From Neglectibacter sp. X58 (GTDB lineage: Bacteria > Bacillota > Clostridia > Oscillospirales > Acutalibacteraceae), in contig NZ_QWEO01000011.1 of assembly GCF_009936035.1 (NCBI RefSeq), positions 28,133-92,132 of the forward strand: 64,000 nt of DNA, given 5' to 3'. The notes under the pieces are model-generated. The model did not search any database. It was not told the origin of the DNA and saw nothing but the letters and a program-made list of their open reading frames with translations. Below, piece by piece: positions 33,003 through 43,025 of the stretch (the stretch's first letter is position 1; every line of letters begins with the position of its first letter). The position numbers and the translations under genes are program-made.

Positions 33003-35375
33003 TCACTCCATCGCCCGCATCTGCTCTACCAGGGATTGCTTTTTCTGCCTGCGAACCATCCAGACAGACAGGATCGCCTCCATGCCAAACAACACAAGGA
33101 GGAACAGCCCCATTTGCAGGAATGGGAACTGATATGGGACAACTGTACCGGCAAAGGATTTTTTACTTACTTCCGCACAGACTGCTACGGAAAGCGGCAG
33201 CCCCAGAATCAGGACTGTAAGCTCCGCAAAAAATGCATAGCACATCCCCTCAATGATATTCATCCGGCATAGCTGCTTCCCGGTCAGGCCAATGGAACGC
33301 AGAATACTGTTCTCCTTTTTTCTGGACATCTGGTTGGAAAGTGTCGTATTGATCAGATTGACGACACCAAACAGGAAGACCAGCCAGGAAAGAGCCTGCA
33401 GGCTGCCAAAAATAATGCTGCTCTGCATTTTCTCATATTCGATGTGCGCATCTATGGTATCCAGTCCAAGATTGCTGCGGCCCGATACCAGCTCCTGCAA
33501 GCTGCTTTCCACAGACGCTGCTTTTTGGGGATCATTCACAATGCTCCAGGAGTAGTCAAAGCTTTCGATTTCAGGATGTATCTCATGAAATAACTCCTCC
33601 GGTGCGAACAAGGCTGCGGAATCCATGGCAAGCGCGCCATGTCCGTTTGTCGTCTTCGATGCATCGAACAGTCCGGATATGGTAACTTTCACAGTTTCCT
33701 GACCCAGAATCAACTCAATAGTGGCCCCAACATCCATATCAGTATGGCGCTTCTGATAAGCCGTACTCAGCAGGATGCTGTGGGTATCTGCCGGCATGGT
33801 GCCGGATACCAGCGCGGCTTCTATATCCATGTGGTTTGAGTCCGTCAGCATGTCGCACATACCGGCTTCGGCACTTTCGGAAGCCCTGAATTTTGCGTGC
33901 AGAGACCGGCGGGTGGCCAGCACATCCGTCACCCCGTCCACAGAAAGGATCTCCTGCCTTAAGTTTTCATCCAGCGGATTGCCTGCAGCCATAATCTCTT
34001 CCTCCGGCTGCTCTGAGGACAGATAGATCTTATAATCCCCGTCCGGGAAAAACAGCCTTGCAGCCTGCTCCGGTGACCGGGTCAGAACCATGGAAGACAC
34101 CACCAGAAGAAGGATCCCGCCCAGGCTTAGGGACACTGCAATACTCACTGACTTTTTGCGGTCACGCCCAAAATTTGCAAATCCCATGGATACGGGACTA
34201 AGTTTCCGGTGTTTCTTTCTGTTGTGTACCTTTTCCTGACCTGTGAAAAAACGCATTGCCTCCAACGGTGAAATATTGGCAGCTATTTTGACCGGTCTGT
34301 GAACTGATATTGATACCATGACCCAGCAGACCACCACGGTCAGAAGCACAGCTATTCCATAATACCCTCCATGGAAGCCTTTTGGGAACAGGAGCAGGCC
34401 GCCGCCCACGCCCAGCAGGATGCCGATCAGGATCCCAATGCCGCCCAGCCGACCGCTCTCCTTTTTCACGATGCGCCGGATCTGTCTGGGTGTTGCGCCG
34501 ATGGTACGGAGTTGTCCATAGCTTTGTATTTTGTCGTTCACAGAGATACGGAAAATACTCTGGATGACTACATAGCCGCCGGCAAGCACAAGGGCTGCTA
34601 TACCGAAAACAGTCACAAAGTCAATAGACTTTGAGTTAGAAGCAAAATAATTGCTGTTCATCCCTACATGCGCAGAACCAAACTGTGCGGCAATCTCCCG
34701 GCAGTGGGCAGCCATGGTTTCCTGGCTAAACTGCCTGTCATTTTTGAAATGCACATAGGCACGGTATCCTGCAGGGTCAAATCCGGCCCACTGCGTCAAG
34801 GCCGCTTTGGAAACGGCAATGGCACATAGATTCGCTTCCTTTTCCCCAACATTAGACAGGATTCCGGTCACGGTATAGTCGCCATGAAAGCTCTCGGTAT
34901 CCAACCGAACCGTCTCACCGATTTTGGCATTGGAACCGTAAGCGGAGAGAAAATATTCACTGACAGCGACTTCATTCGCCTGTGTCGGGAGTTCTCCTTT
35001 TATAAGCTCCATCTGGCTACGGGCAATATACATCATGTCACTGTCGCAGTACACATAGGAGGCGTTGTATCCCTGCATGGAATGCTCCTGCCCCAGCAGA
35101 TAGTATTCGCCCACGCGGGCAAACTCCGGCAGGTCTTTCAGCACTGCCACATGGTCCGCCTCCACGCCGGTAAAGACCGCCTCATAGGTGTCGGCCACCT
35201 GATTACGCTGGATCTGTGCAATGGAAACGGATATAACCGCTGCAAAGCATATCAGAAACGCTGCCAGGGCGACGGCGACCACCACCATCAGGTTCCGGCG
35301 TTTCTCGCTGGCAAGGCTCCGCTTCGCCAGTTTCTTCACAATGGCGCCGGTGTCATTTTCAAAAGGCCATGTCAT
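33003..35375 (-). CDS. FtsX-type ABC permease, third of three paralogs
   Basis: 790 residues from ATG 35375, giving MTWPFENDTGAI with GGAGG before it. Same plan as the two upstream paralogs: membrane segment near 30-52, extracellular domain, first FtsX core about 250-370 (QLRTIGATPRQIRRIVKKE), a segment near 405-425, second extracellular domain, second core in the last 130 residues (SILRSIGLTGKQLCRMN). Last gene of a four-gene ABC operon. Probably pairs with the LolD-like ATPase at 40203-40868. Confidence 0.88.
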   Translation of the reverse strand: MTWPFENDTGAIVKKLAKRSLASEKRRNLMVVVAVALAAFLICFAAVISVSIAQIQRNQVADTYEAVFTGVEADHVAVLKDLPEFARVGEYYLLGQEHSMQGYNASYVYCDSDMMYIARSQMELIKGELPTQANEVAVSEYFLSAYGSNAKIGETVRLDTESFHGDYTVTGILSNVGEKEANLCAIAVSKAALTQWAGFDPAGYRAYVHFKNDRQFSQETMAAHCREIAAQFGSAHVGMNSNYFASNSKSIDFVTVFGIAALVLAGGYVVIQSIFRISVNDKIQSYGQLRTIGATPRQIRRIVKKESGRLGGIGILIGILLGVGGGLLLFPKGFHGGYYGIAVLLTVVVCWVMVSISVHRPVKIAANISPLEAMRFFTGQEKVHNRKKHRKLSPVSMGFANFGRDRKKSVSIAVSLSLGGILLLVVSSMVLTRSPEQAARLFFPDGDYKIYLSSEQPEEEIMAAGNPLDENLRQEILSVDGVTDVLATRRSLHAKFRASESAEAGMCDMLTDSNHMDIEAALVSGTMPADTHSILLSTAYQKRHTDMDVGATIELILGQETVKVTISGLFDASKTTNGHGALAMDSAALFAPEELFHEIHPEIESFDYSWSIVNDPQKAASVESSLQELVSGRSNLGLDTIDAHIEYEKMQSSIIFGSLQALSWLVFLFGVVNLINTTLSNQMSRKKENSILRSIGLTGKQLCRMNIIEGMCYAFFAELTVLILGLPLSVAVCAEVSKKSFAGTVVPYQFPFLQMGLFLLVLFGMEAILSVWMVRRQKKQSLVEQMRAME

Positions 35376-35387
35376 GTCCTCCACCTC

Positions 35388-37775
35388 CTATTCCGTCACA
35401 CGGAGCTGCTCCACCACACTATCTTTTCTACAATACAGGCCAGCCCATTTTGTAAGTGCTAATTGAAGCATAAAAACCAATAAAACATATAAGAGAACCG
35501 GTACAGCAGGGAAAGTGTAATTTACAAAGCTAAATCCGGGCACGTTCCCCACAGCAGAGCAAATTGCTTTTCCAATTCCCAGACCGCAGATAAGGGAGGC
35601 GGCAAAACTGCCAAGTGTTTGAAATGCATTTTCAAAGCCTATCATATGATACAGCTGTCTGCTGCCTAAACCAACTGCCCGGAACAATCCCATTTCCTTC
35701 CTTCTGGAAATGATATTTGTCATACTGGTATTGACCAGGTTGATGATACTGAACATAACAATAACCGCTAAGAGTGCATATGCCGCAATGGAAATTGTGC
35801 TGAAAACACTTTTATATTGCATTGTCATATCTTTTAATGTCTTCAGGCGCAAAGTATCGCTTGCCAAAACCATTGAATGTAATTCGCTCTCAATTTCAGC
35901 ATGACTGTCTGTCTTTGTCCGAATCACAAACGCACTGTTTGCATTATAGGGGACCATCCGTTTCATTTCACCCGCCGGAAGGATAAAGCTGGCAGCTCTG
36001 TCTCTGTCAAAAATAACAGCAGATACTGTATAAGTAAGGCTGCTTTGCGGAATATCTCCTGTCTGTGAAAAAGTGACGGTATCGCCCACATCATAGTTCT
36101 TATGCAGATATTCCAATTCTGGGCTTCCCATGTTAATGATAAGGGAGTTTTCCCCTGTGTGGTCACAATCCGGCAGCTCCCCTGCCATTACTCTGTCCTT
36201 TAATTCTTTATAATCTTCTCTGTTCATACTCCGGATTGCTGTTTCCATTCCATCTATCCTGACACATATTTCCTGCTGGCGGATGATTTCATCTACCCCT
36301 TCAATCGACAAAATATGACTTTCCAATTCATCTGTCAGAAGATTGTCTTCCTGCAGCTGCGTAAGGGAAAACGTAGGCGTGACCAGCGCCCGGTTCAGTT
36401 CTACCACATAGCTTCCCTCATAAGGAAAGCTCTGCTTTGCCCTTTGTTCAGGATCAAGGGAAGTCAGCAGGGAAGAAATGCCTACAAACAGCATTCCGCT
36501 CAAGACCAGCGAAGCAAAGGTCAATATGCTTTTCTTCCTGTTACGGGACAGGTTCATTGCTGCAAGTGAAAACGGTGTAAGGCGCTTCCCGCTCTTCTTC
36601 CTCTTTTTTGTCCCACTATAACCGCTATAACGGAATGCTTCCACAGGCGAAACTGACATGGCAATCCTCGCCGGTTTCAAAATAGACAGCCTTACACAGA
36701 CAAATACAACGATTCCCGACAAAAACGAAGTTATAATATCAGGAAACAGCAAAAAAGCGCTCCGGTCTATCAGAAAGGACAGCATTCCACCTGCAATACA
36801 CCCAAATGGAATAAAATGAAGTGCAAGATAATTTCCCTCCCTTGAAATAATCTGTTTGATCTGCTTCTTTGTAGTGCCAATTGTGCGCAGTTGTCCAAAG
36901 GAAGTTACATTATTTATCACGGAAATATAAAATATATTGTAGACGACCAGGGAACATACACCGATTAAGACCAGCCCAACGAGCAAAACCGTCAGTACCG
37001 TCTCTTTTGACATGTTATTACTGTCGATGTATAAATTATTTACCTGAATATTGTCTGCAGATATTCCGCAGTCCAGACCAATCGTCCGTACCAGGTCTTT
37101 CAGTTCCTGATTTGTATATTTGGCAGTATCACGGACAGAAATCATTGCTGCTGCAGGTCCGGCAGAAAGGGCAGGGTTTTCCCGCACAAAATCCTGTGAG
37201 ACAATCGCGTTATACGCAACCCTGTCTCTGTCATTCTCAGCGGTTGTCTGAATAAAACCTGTAATCCGAAAATCGTTTGTTTCTAACTGGCGGCTTTCCT
37301 GATTGCGGTAATGAAGGGATATTGTGTCACCAATCCCCGCTTTCAGGTTCAAGGTTTCTATATATCCCCTTTCCACAAGCAGTTCATCCGCCGCCTGGGG
37401 CATACATCCTTCCACCAGTGTGATGTTGGAGAGCTGCATAGTTGTTTCATCAGAACATACCATACCCATTGTGATGCCGTTCTTCTGCTCTGTCATACCG
37501 ACAGACTGGTATATGCCCATATTTTGGATACGGGAATCTTCTTTCAGCAAAGAGATATTCTCCTTTGAAAGGTTCTGGAAAATCCCCTGATATGCAGTCG
37601 ATGCCGCATATTCATTTGTAATGTTAAAAGCATAAGAAGAAACAAATGCCATAATGGCCGCAGCCATAAAGATAATGATCCCAATCAGACGGTTCCTGAA
37701 ACGGTTCTGTCCAATACGGGCATTTGATAACCTGCGGGTAACGGCACTGGTGTCATTTTCAAAAGGCCATGTCAT
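35388..37775 (-). CDS. FtsX-type ABC permease, second of three paralogs
   Basis: 795 residues, MTWPFENDTSAVTRRL. GGAGG upstream in a leader nearly identical to that of the other two paralogs. FtsX cores include QLRTIGTTKKQIKQI and GLFRAVGLGSRQLYHM. 12 bases separate its stop from the third permease start. Sequence beyond the N-terminal motif and FtsX cores differs clearly from its neighbours, so the duplication is old. Confidence 0.88.
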   Translation of the reverse strand: MTWPFENDTSAVTRRLSNARIGQNRFRNRLIGIIIFMAAAIMAFVSSYAFNITNEYAASTAYQGIFQNLSKENISLLKEDSRIQNMGIYQSVGMTEQKNGITMGMVCSDETTMQLSNITLVEGCMPQAADELLVERGYIETLNLKAGIGDTISLHYRNQESRQLETNDFRITGFIQTTAENDRDRVAYNAIVSQDFVRENPALSAGPAAAMISVRDTAKYTNQELKDLVRTIGLDCGISADNIQVNNLYIDSNNMSKETVLTVLLVGLVLIGVCSLVVYNIFYISVINNVTSFGQLRTIGTTKKQIKQIISREGNYLALHFIPFGCIAGGMLSFLIDRSAFLLFPDIITSFLSGIVVFVCVRLSILKPARIAMSVSPVEAFRYSGYSGTKKRKKSGKRLTPFSLAAMNLSRNRKKSILTFASLVLSGMLFVGISSLLTSLDPEQRAKQSFPYEGSYVVELNRALVTPTFSLTQLQEDNLLTDELESHILSIEGVDEIIRQQEICVRIDGMETAIRSMNREDYKELKDRVMAGELPDCDHTGENSLIINMGSPELEYLHKNYDVGDTVTFSQTGDIPQSSLTYTVSAVIFDRDRAASFILPAGEMKRMVPYNANSAFVIRTKTDSHAEIESELHSMVLASDTLRLKTLKDMTMQYKSVFSTISIAAYALLAVIVMFSIINLVNTSMTNIISRRKEMGLFRAVGLGSRQLYHMIGFENAFQTLGSFAASLICGLGIGKAICSAVGNVPGFSFVNYTFPAVPVLLYVLLVFMLQLALTKWAGLYCRKDSVVEQLRVTE

Positions 37776-37794
37776 GGTCTGCCACCTCCTTCTA

Positions 37795-40188
37795 TTATCG
37801 CAGAGCTTCCATCATGGATGACTTGCTTTGCTGCTTTAAGGCCCCTGTTGTAATCAGCACACTACATAAAATAATAATCGCACAATTCAGGATTGTAATA
37901 CCAAATGGAAATTGATAATTCAAATAGTTCATTAGGCTGTTTTTCAAAAATGAGCAAAGAACATATCCAATTCCTCCACCAATTATCACAGATAATACAA
38001 GTCCCATGCCGACTACGATCAGTCCCTCTTTATGGACCATCACGGATAATTGTTTTTGAGACATTCCCACGGAACGCATGAGAGAAAATTCCCTGCGCCT
38101 TACGATAATTCCCGTCAAAGTTGTATTCAACAGATTCATCACAGAAAAACAGCCAATTAAGACAATGGCTATCGCAAGGGCTAACTGTGTCCCCTGCAGG
38201 AAGTTTTCATTCTGGGCAATCGCAGCAGAAAGTGAATCCACACTCAGCCGCGGATTATCTGATACAATCTGGTCTATTTCATTTTCTGCCTGCTGTTCAA
38301 AAGAATCCTCTACACGAATCACATACTGATATGTTAGATTGCTGTGTGCGATTTTTTGCATGGAATCAACCGGCAATAACAGCATATCTATTTTATCACC
38401 ATTATTTCCAATTTTACTTTCGTCAAGGACTGCCGCAATCTCAAATTCCAGGTTCTCCGTATGCTGCCCATCAAAAATCTTCAGCGTTACAGACGAGCCG
38501 ACTTTCGGATGAATGCCAAAATACTTCTCAAAGTCACCCGGCCTGCCAATCACCATCTGATCCTCAGATGCCATTTGCCCATAATCTGATAGGTTTCCAT
38601 TTAAGAGACAGCTTTGCAGCAAATCCATATCTGCTTTCTCAAATCCTACAATTTCAGCATCTGATTCCAGGGCCTGCAGATCATAGGAAACCGGGAGATG
38701 CTGATCGTTCATGATCTTTTGCACACCTGATAATTGCGAGAGTTCTTTTTCCACTTCCTCCGTAAAAGGGCTTGAACCCTGCAAAATCTCCAAAGGATTT
38801 TCCATCAGCTCCTGATTCGAGATCTTTAAAACGAACTGTCCTCTTGCAAATCCGGATAAAGACATATCTTCTGCATTGATAGAAGAAAGGACAGAGGATA
38901 AACCTAACAGCAGGACGCCTGTCAGGACAAGGGAGGCGGCTGTCAGTATATTCTTTTTCTTATAACGCAAAACCTGGTTGACTGCCAAAGACCCCGGCGT
39001 CAGCTTGTGCTGCCTGTGTTTACCTTTCGGTTGATTATTTTGTTCATAGCGGGAAGCCTCTATAGGTGAAACGGCCGCGGCTATCTTAGCAGGCTTTTTG
39101 ATGGACAGGCGTACAGTGGCATAGGTCAACGCAACAACAACCGGGCATATCCATAGCACATTCCATAACCCAAATCCATGTGGAATTAAAAGATAAGCCA
39201 CTGCAATTCCCGCAATCAGCCCAATAGGAATTGCAGGCAGCATCAGCAAAGTCCCCTCCCTGAGAACAAGCCTTTGAATCTGTTTTGCTGTCATACCTAT
39301 TGTGCGGAGCTGTCCATATTGTTTAATGGAATTGATAATGGAAATATAAAAAATGTTGTATATAACCAAAACACCAGCGATCACGATAACAACCAGCCCG
39401 GCAACAGCCGCCAGAACCATCAATGCCGAAGGCTGGCTAAGGTTCAGATACGCTTCATTATAAGAAGGAGCCGCCTTACAGCCTGCATCAGCCGCTATCT
39501 CTGATATTAAGTTTTTTACATCCCCAGAGTCCGTCTTTGCATCTAAATTTGCACGGAGCATTACTGCCGGTGAAAAGTTATCCCATCCATCCATTTCTAA
39601 GAAGTATTCTTCAGAAACCATAGCCGCATATAAGGAACGGTCAGTGCCTTTCGCCCCTGTTTTCAAGTATCCTGTTATAAGAAAGGATTTTTCTTCGCCG
39701 TTGTTTGGGTCTGGCAATCGAATGGTATCTCCAATTTTAGCATTTATCTTCTGCCGGATTAAGTATTCCTGTTCAATCAGGATCTCATTTGCTTTCTCTG
39801 GCATTGTCCCCTGGTCAACAGACAGCCCATTTAATGTAAGTGCATCATTGTTGGAATACGAAATATTAAGGCGGTCATTTCCAGATTTTACACTGCCAAT
39901 GGAAGCTATCAATCCGCATAAATCCACCCGCACATCATCAGCCAATTTCTGATATTGTTCTTTTTCTATGCCGGAAATAAGCGCATGATAAGACCCCGTT
40001 ATATTATTGCCTCCATTTTGGTTCACTGTAATAATCCCAGAAACCAGGAGCAATACGGACGCCATCAAAAATGTTGCCAATGAAATTGCAGTAACCGTAA
40101 AAATTTTTTTCAAACGCTCTTTCTTTAATTGAGCAGACGCTAATTTTTTAATGATAGCGCTGGTATCATTCTCAAAAGGCCATGTCAT
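37795..40188 (-). CDS. FtsX-type ABC permease, first of three paralogs
   Basis: 797 residues, MTWPFENDTSAIIKKL. Membrane segment near 29-53, FtsX cores QLRTIGMTAKQIQRLV and SLMRSVGMSQKQLSVM, two large extracellular domains. Lies 14 bases after the ATPase gene. The shared cytoplasmic motif MTWPFENDT at the extreme N-terminus of all three permeases may be a docking site for the common ATPase; that is inference. Confidence 0.88.
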   Translation of the reverse strand: MTWPFENDTSAIIKKLASAQLKKERLKKIFTVTAISLATFLMASVLLLVSGIITVNQNGGNNITGSYHALISGIEKEQYQKLADDVRVDLCGLIASIGSVKSGNDRLNISYSNNDALTLNGLSVDQGTMPEKANEILIEQEYLIRQKINAKIGDTIRLPDPNNGEEKSFLITGYLKTGAKGTDRSLYAAMVSEEYFLEMDGWDNFSPAVMLRANLDAKTDSGDVKNLISEIAADAGCKAAPSYNEAYLNLSQPSALMVLAAVAGLVVIVIAGVLVIYNIFYISIINSIKQYGQLRTIGMTAKQIQRLVLREGTLLMLPAIPIGLIAGIAVAYLLIPHGFGLWNVLWICPVVVALTYATVRLSIKKPAKIAAAVSPIEASRYEQNNQPKGKHRQHKLTPGSLAVNQVLRYKKKNILTAASLVLTGVLLLGLSSVLSSINAEDMSLSGFARGQFVLKISNQELMENPLEILQGSSPFTEEVEKELSQLSGVQKIMNDQHLPVSYDLQALESDAEIVGFEKADMDLLQSCLLNGNLSDYGQMASEDQMVIGRPGDFEKYFGIHPKVGSSVTLKIFDGQHTENLEFEIAAVLDESKIGNNGDKIDMLLLPVDSMQKIAHSNLTYQYVIRVEDSFEQQAENEIDQIVSDNPRLSVDSLSAAIAQNENFLQGTQLALAIAIVLIGCFSVMNLLNTTLTGIIVRRREFSLMRSVGMSQKQLSVMVHKEGLIVVGMGLVLSVIIGGGIGYVLCSFLKNSLMNYLNYQFPFGITILNCAIIILCSVLITTGALKQQSKSSMMEALR

Positions 40189-40202
40189 AGTCTGCCACCT
40201 CC

Positions 40203-40868
40203 TTACTCCACGATCCTGCCGTCCTCAATCCTTACGATCCGGTCAGCAAGCTGGGCAATCTCGTTATTGTGGGTAATCATAACAATGGTCTGGTTAAACT
40301 CCATGCTGGTACGCTTTAAAAGCCCCAGTACATCGGCGCTGGTCTTGGAATCCAGATTTCCGGTGGGCTCATCGGCCAGGATGATGGCCGGTTTGGTAAT
40401 CAGGGCGCGGGCGATGGCAACACGCTGCTGCTGTCCGCCGGAAAGGTTATTCGGCATATTCTGCAGTTTATCTTCCAACGCCAGCATCCCCACAATGTCG
40501 TCCATGAACTTCTTGTCTGCCACATCTCCGTCCAGCTCCACAGGCAGGACAATGTTCTCATACACATTCAGGATCGGGACAAGGTTATAGTTCTGGAAGA
40601 TAAAGCCGATGTTGCGGCGGCGGAAGATGGTCAGCTCCTCGTCATTCTTTCTTGCCAGCTCATCCCCACGGACAATCACATTGCCGGACGTGGGCGTATC
40701 CAGCCCGCCCATCATGTTAAGCAGGGTGGATTTACCGCTGCCGGACGTTCCGACGATTGCCACAAATTCACCCTGTTCTACTGACAGGCTGACGCCATCC
40801 AGGGCACGGGTGATGTTGGGTTCACTGCCATAATACTTTTTCAGGTCGATTGTTTGTAATACATTCAT
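40203..40868 (-). CDS. ABC transporter ATP-binding protein (LolD/MacB-like)
   Basis: 221 residues from ATG 40868 with AAAGGAG upstream; an in-frame TTG six bases earlier is less well placed. Walker A GTSGSGKST, signature LSGGQQQRVAIARALITKP, Walker B IILADEPTGNLDS, switch His MITHNNEIA. First gene of the operon, under the response-regulator promoter at 40902-40935. It has three permease partners to choose from. Confidence 0.93.
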   Translation of the reverse strand: MNVLQTIDLKKYYGSEPNITRALDGVSLSVEQGEFVAIVGTSGSGKSTLLNMMGGLDTPTSGNVIVRGDELARKNDEELTIFRRRNIGFIFQNYNLVPILNVYENIVLPVELDGDVADKKFMDDIVGMLALEDKLQNMPNNLSGGQQQRVAIARALITKPAIILADEPTGNLDSKTSADVLGLLKRTSMEFNQTIVMITHNNEIAQLADRIVRIEDGRIVE

Positions 40869-40901
40869 AATCAAATGCTCCTTTTCTTAATTGATAAGGA
40901 C

Positions 40902-40935
40902 ATTATAAAATCCAAATGTCACAGAAATGTCCGAA
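40902..40935 (-). promoter_or_regulatory. Response-regulator promoter of the three-permease operon
   Basis: Reverse strand: ACATTT (40930-40925), 17 bp, TATAAT (40907-40902). Forward strand shows tandem 11-mers AAATGTCACAG (40914-40924) and AAATGTCCGAA (40925-40935). The same tandem box and spacing precede the adjacent two-component genes (42978-43011), so the regulator at 42097-42786 is the likely activator of both. Confidence 0.7.
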
Positions 40936-40940
40936 GCGGC

Positions 40941-40986
40941 ATAAAAAATACGGCTGAAATGTTACAAGACTCGGACATTTCAGCCG
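40941..40986 (-). terminator. Terminator of the two-component operon
   Basis: Reverse strand CGGCTGAAATG (40986-40976) pairs with CATTTCAGCCG (40961-40951), 11 bp perfect, followed by a T-rich run. It separates the kinase gene from the ABC operon promoter, so the two operons are transcribed separately. Confidence 0.75.
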
Positions 40987-41068
40987 AAAACCTGCCACTG
41001 GCAGCTTTGTCGGCACACTACTGCGAAAAAATTATGTCAGACAGCCAGAAATGGCCGTCCGACATGTG

Positions 41069-42100
41069 TTATCTTGTAGGGAGCATAATGGAAAATTCCG
41101 AACCCTTGCCCGGCTCCGAAACCACTTTGATATAGCCGCCCTGCCGCGTTACGATCTCGCGGGTCAGATACAGGCCAATACCCACGCCCTGCTGTTCGTG
41201 TACTTCTTCCTCACGATAGAAGCGCCGGAAAATAGCGGCCTGATTGCTCTCGGAAATACCCTTGCCAGTATCAGACACACTCAGTTTTACATACATTTCC
41301 CATTGTTCTACAAAGACCCGGATAGCGCCTCCAGCCGGAGTATATTTCACCGCATTGTCCAGCAGATTGAACACGGCTTCCGCCGTCCATTTGCTGTCGT
41401 GGGAAAGGCAAAGATTCTCCGGGCAGTCCACTGTAACGGAAATATTCTTTTTCTCCGCCGCATATACAATACCGCTTAAGGCCATCGCCAGCGTATCAAT
41501 CAGAGGAGCATCTTTCTTTTCCAGCCGGATTGCCCCGGTTTCCAACCGGGAGGTCTTCACAAGAGCCTGGAAAAGAAATTCCAGCTTGTCCGTCTGGTTC
41601 CGGATGCCCTGCAGGAACTCCCGCCGCTCTTCTTCTGTGACAGACTTTGAAAGCAGCGTGTCTGTCACCATTTTCAGGTTGCTTACCGGCGTCTTCACCT
41701 GATGGGAAACGTCCGATACCAGCATCTGCAGCTCCTGCCGTTCCTCATCCACCTTCCGCCGGTTCTCCTGCATGATGCCGTACAGCCGTGACAGACGGTA
41801 GCTGATACGGGCAAAAAGCGTTTCACTGTCCACGGCACGCGCAGGCTCTCCGCTTCCGCTTATCATCTGATCCATTGCCTGGCACAACTCCCTGGTAAAT
41901 ATGGAAAGCCGTTTACTGAAAACAACTGTCAGAAGGAACATCCAGGCAAGAGCACAGAGCATCAGCAGCCCGCCGGTGGTAAGCACCCAGATCTCGCCTG
42001 TCATCCATAAAAGAACGGCACAAATGGCCAGCATGGAAGCCGCCATACCGCCACATGTCAGCAGGAATATCTTTTTTACAGAGATACGCCCCAGACTCAT
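41069..42100 (-). CDS. Sensor histidine kinase
   Basis: 343 residues from ATG 42100 (overlapping the regulator stop as ATGA). Two membrane segments (about 11-32, 38-60) with almost no extracellular loop, as in intramembrane-sensing BceS-type kinases. HisKA VSDVSHQVKTPVSNLKM; ATPase motifs NLLDNAVKYTP, VSDTGKGI, GVGIGLYL. Such kinases often sense through their associated FtsX permease rather than directly, which fits the neighbouring operon. Confidence 0.92.
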   Translation of the reverse strand: MSLGRISVKKIFLLTCGGMAASMLAICAVLLWMTGEIWVLTTGGLLMLCALAWMFLLTVVFSKRLSIFTRELCQAMDQMISGSGEPARAVDSETLFARISYRLSRLYGIMQENRRKVDEERQELQMLVSDVSHQVKTPVSNLKMVTDTLLSKSVTEEERREFLQGIRNQTDKLEFLFQALVKTSRLETGAIRLEKKDAPLIDTLAMALSGIVYAAEKKNISVTVDCPENLCLSHDSKWTAEAVFNLLDNAVKYTPAGGAIRVFVEQWEMYVKLSVSDTGKGISESNQAAIFRRFYREEEVHEQQGVGIGLYLTREIVTRQGGYIKVVSEPGKGSEFSIMLPTR

Positions 42101-42786
42101 TTTCTCTCGCCTCCCATCCATTGGTATCCAATCCCGTAAATCGTTTTGATGTAAGTGTCACCTTCTGCCTCAATCTTGCCCCGGATCCGGCTGATGGAGG
42201 TAGTCAGGGTGTGTTCGTCCACATAGTTTTCATCCGCATCCCACAGCCGTTCCAAAAGGCGCTGCCTGGTCAGGACCTGTTTCGGATTTTTACAGAACAG
42301 GTACAGCATCTTATACTCCATAGGGGAAAGGGTAAGGGATTTACCATTCAGCGAGGCGGACTGTTCTGAAAAGTCCAAAAACAGCCTGCCGTCATCATAG
42401 AAATCTTTTGCCAGCCCCCGGTGTTCCAGCATGGCGAACATGGCCCGTATTTTCCGCAGCAGCGCACCAATGGAAAAGGGCTTGGTGATATAATCTACCG
42501 CCCCGACTTCATACCCCCGGATCTGGTCGCTCTCCTGGTCATTGGCCGTCAGGAAAATCACCAGCGTGTCAGGATTCTCCGGTTTTATGAGCCTGCACAG
42601 GTCATAGCCGCTGCCGTCCGGCAGGTTGATATCCAAAAGTACCAGGTCATATTCCGTCTGCGTCAGCAACTCTGCAGCTGTGCCTGCATTCAGGGCTGAT
42701 ACGGTATCGTAACCCTCAGAAATCAGGTTGTAGGTCAGCGTTTTATTTAAAAGGGCATCGTCCTCTACCAGTAAAATCTTTTTCAT
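42097..42786 (-). CDS. OmpR-family response regulator
   Basis: 229 residues from ATG 42786 (AAAGGAG upstream). Acidic E8-D9-D10, D52 (LVLLDINLPDGSG), Lys in VDYITKPF. Winged helix with EHTLTTSISRIRGKIE and GIGYQW. Its promoter and that of the ABC operon share tandem AAATGT 11-mers, the expected binding geometry of this family. Confidence 0.93.
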   Translation of the reverse strand: MKKILLVEDDALLNKTLTYNLISEGYDTVSALNAGTAAELLTQTEYDLVLLDINLPDGSGYDLCRLIKPENPDTLVIFLTANDQESDQIRGYEVGAVDYITKPFSIGALLRKIRAMFAMLEHRGLAKDFYDDGRLFLDFSEQSASLNGKSLTLSPMEYKMLYLFCKNPKQVLTRQRLLERLWDADENYVDEHTLTTSISRIRGKIEAEGDTYIKTIYGIGYQWMGGERK

Positions 42787-42977
42787 GCACATACTCCTTT
42801 TCCATCTTTATATGATAAGTTCAGCCAAAACACAGTCGGACCGACAAATCAAGCCCACTCAAATTGGTCTGTCAGGCTATGTTCTGAGGGAGCGCCCGTA
42901 TCTGGGCAAAGTTATCTTCAGCAACGGGAAAGCGCCGGAGACGTCTTTGCGAACGGGCACAGCTGAATTTTTTGTAT

Positions 42978-43011
42978 AGTATAACAGGCAAATGTCCGCG
43001 AAATGTTACAG
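42978..43011 (-). promoter_or_regulatory. Autoregulated promoter of the two-component genes
   Basis: Reverse strand: ACATTT (43006-43001), 17 bp, TATACT (42983-42978). Forward strand: tandem 11-mers AAATGTCCGCG (42990-43000) and AAATGTTACAG (43001-43011). Leader to the start codon is about 190 bases without a gene. Confidence 0.65.
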
Positions 43012-43025
43012 AGAATTATTTTTCC

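Noticed and set aside
37795..40188. Possible gene fragments antisense to the three FtsX permeases
   Set aside because: Several forward frames of 60-200 codons exist, but the reverse-strand genes have continuous family motifs, ribosome binding sites and operon spacing.
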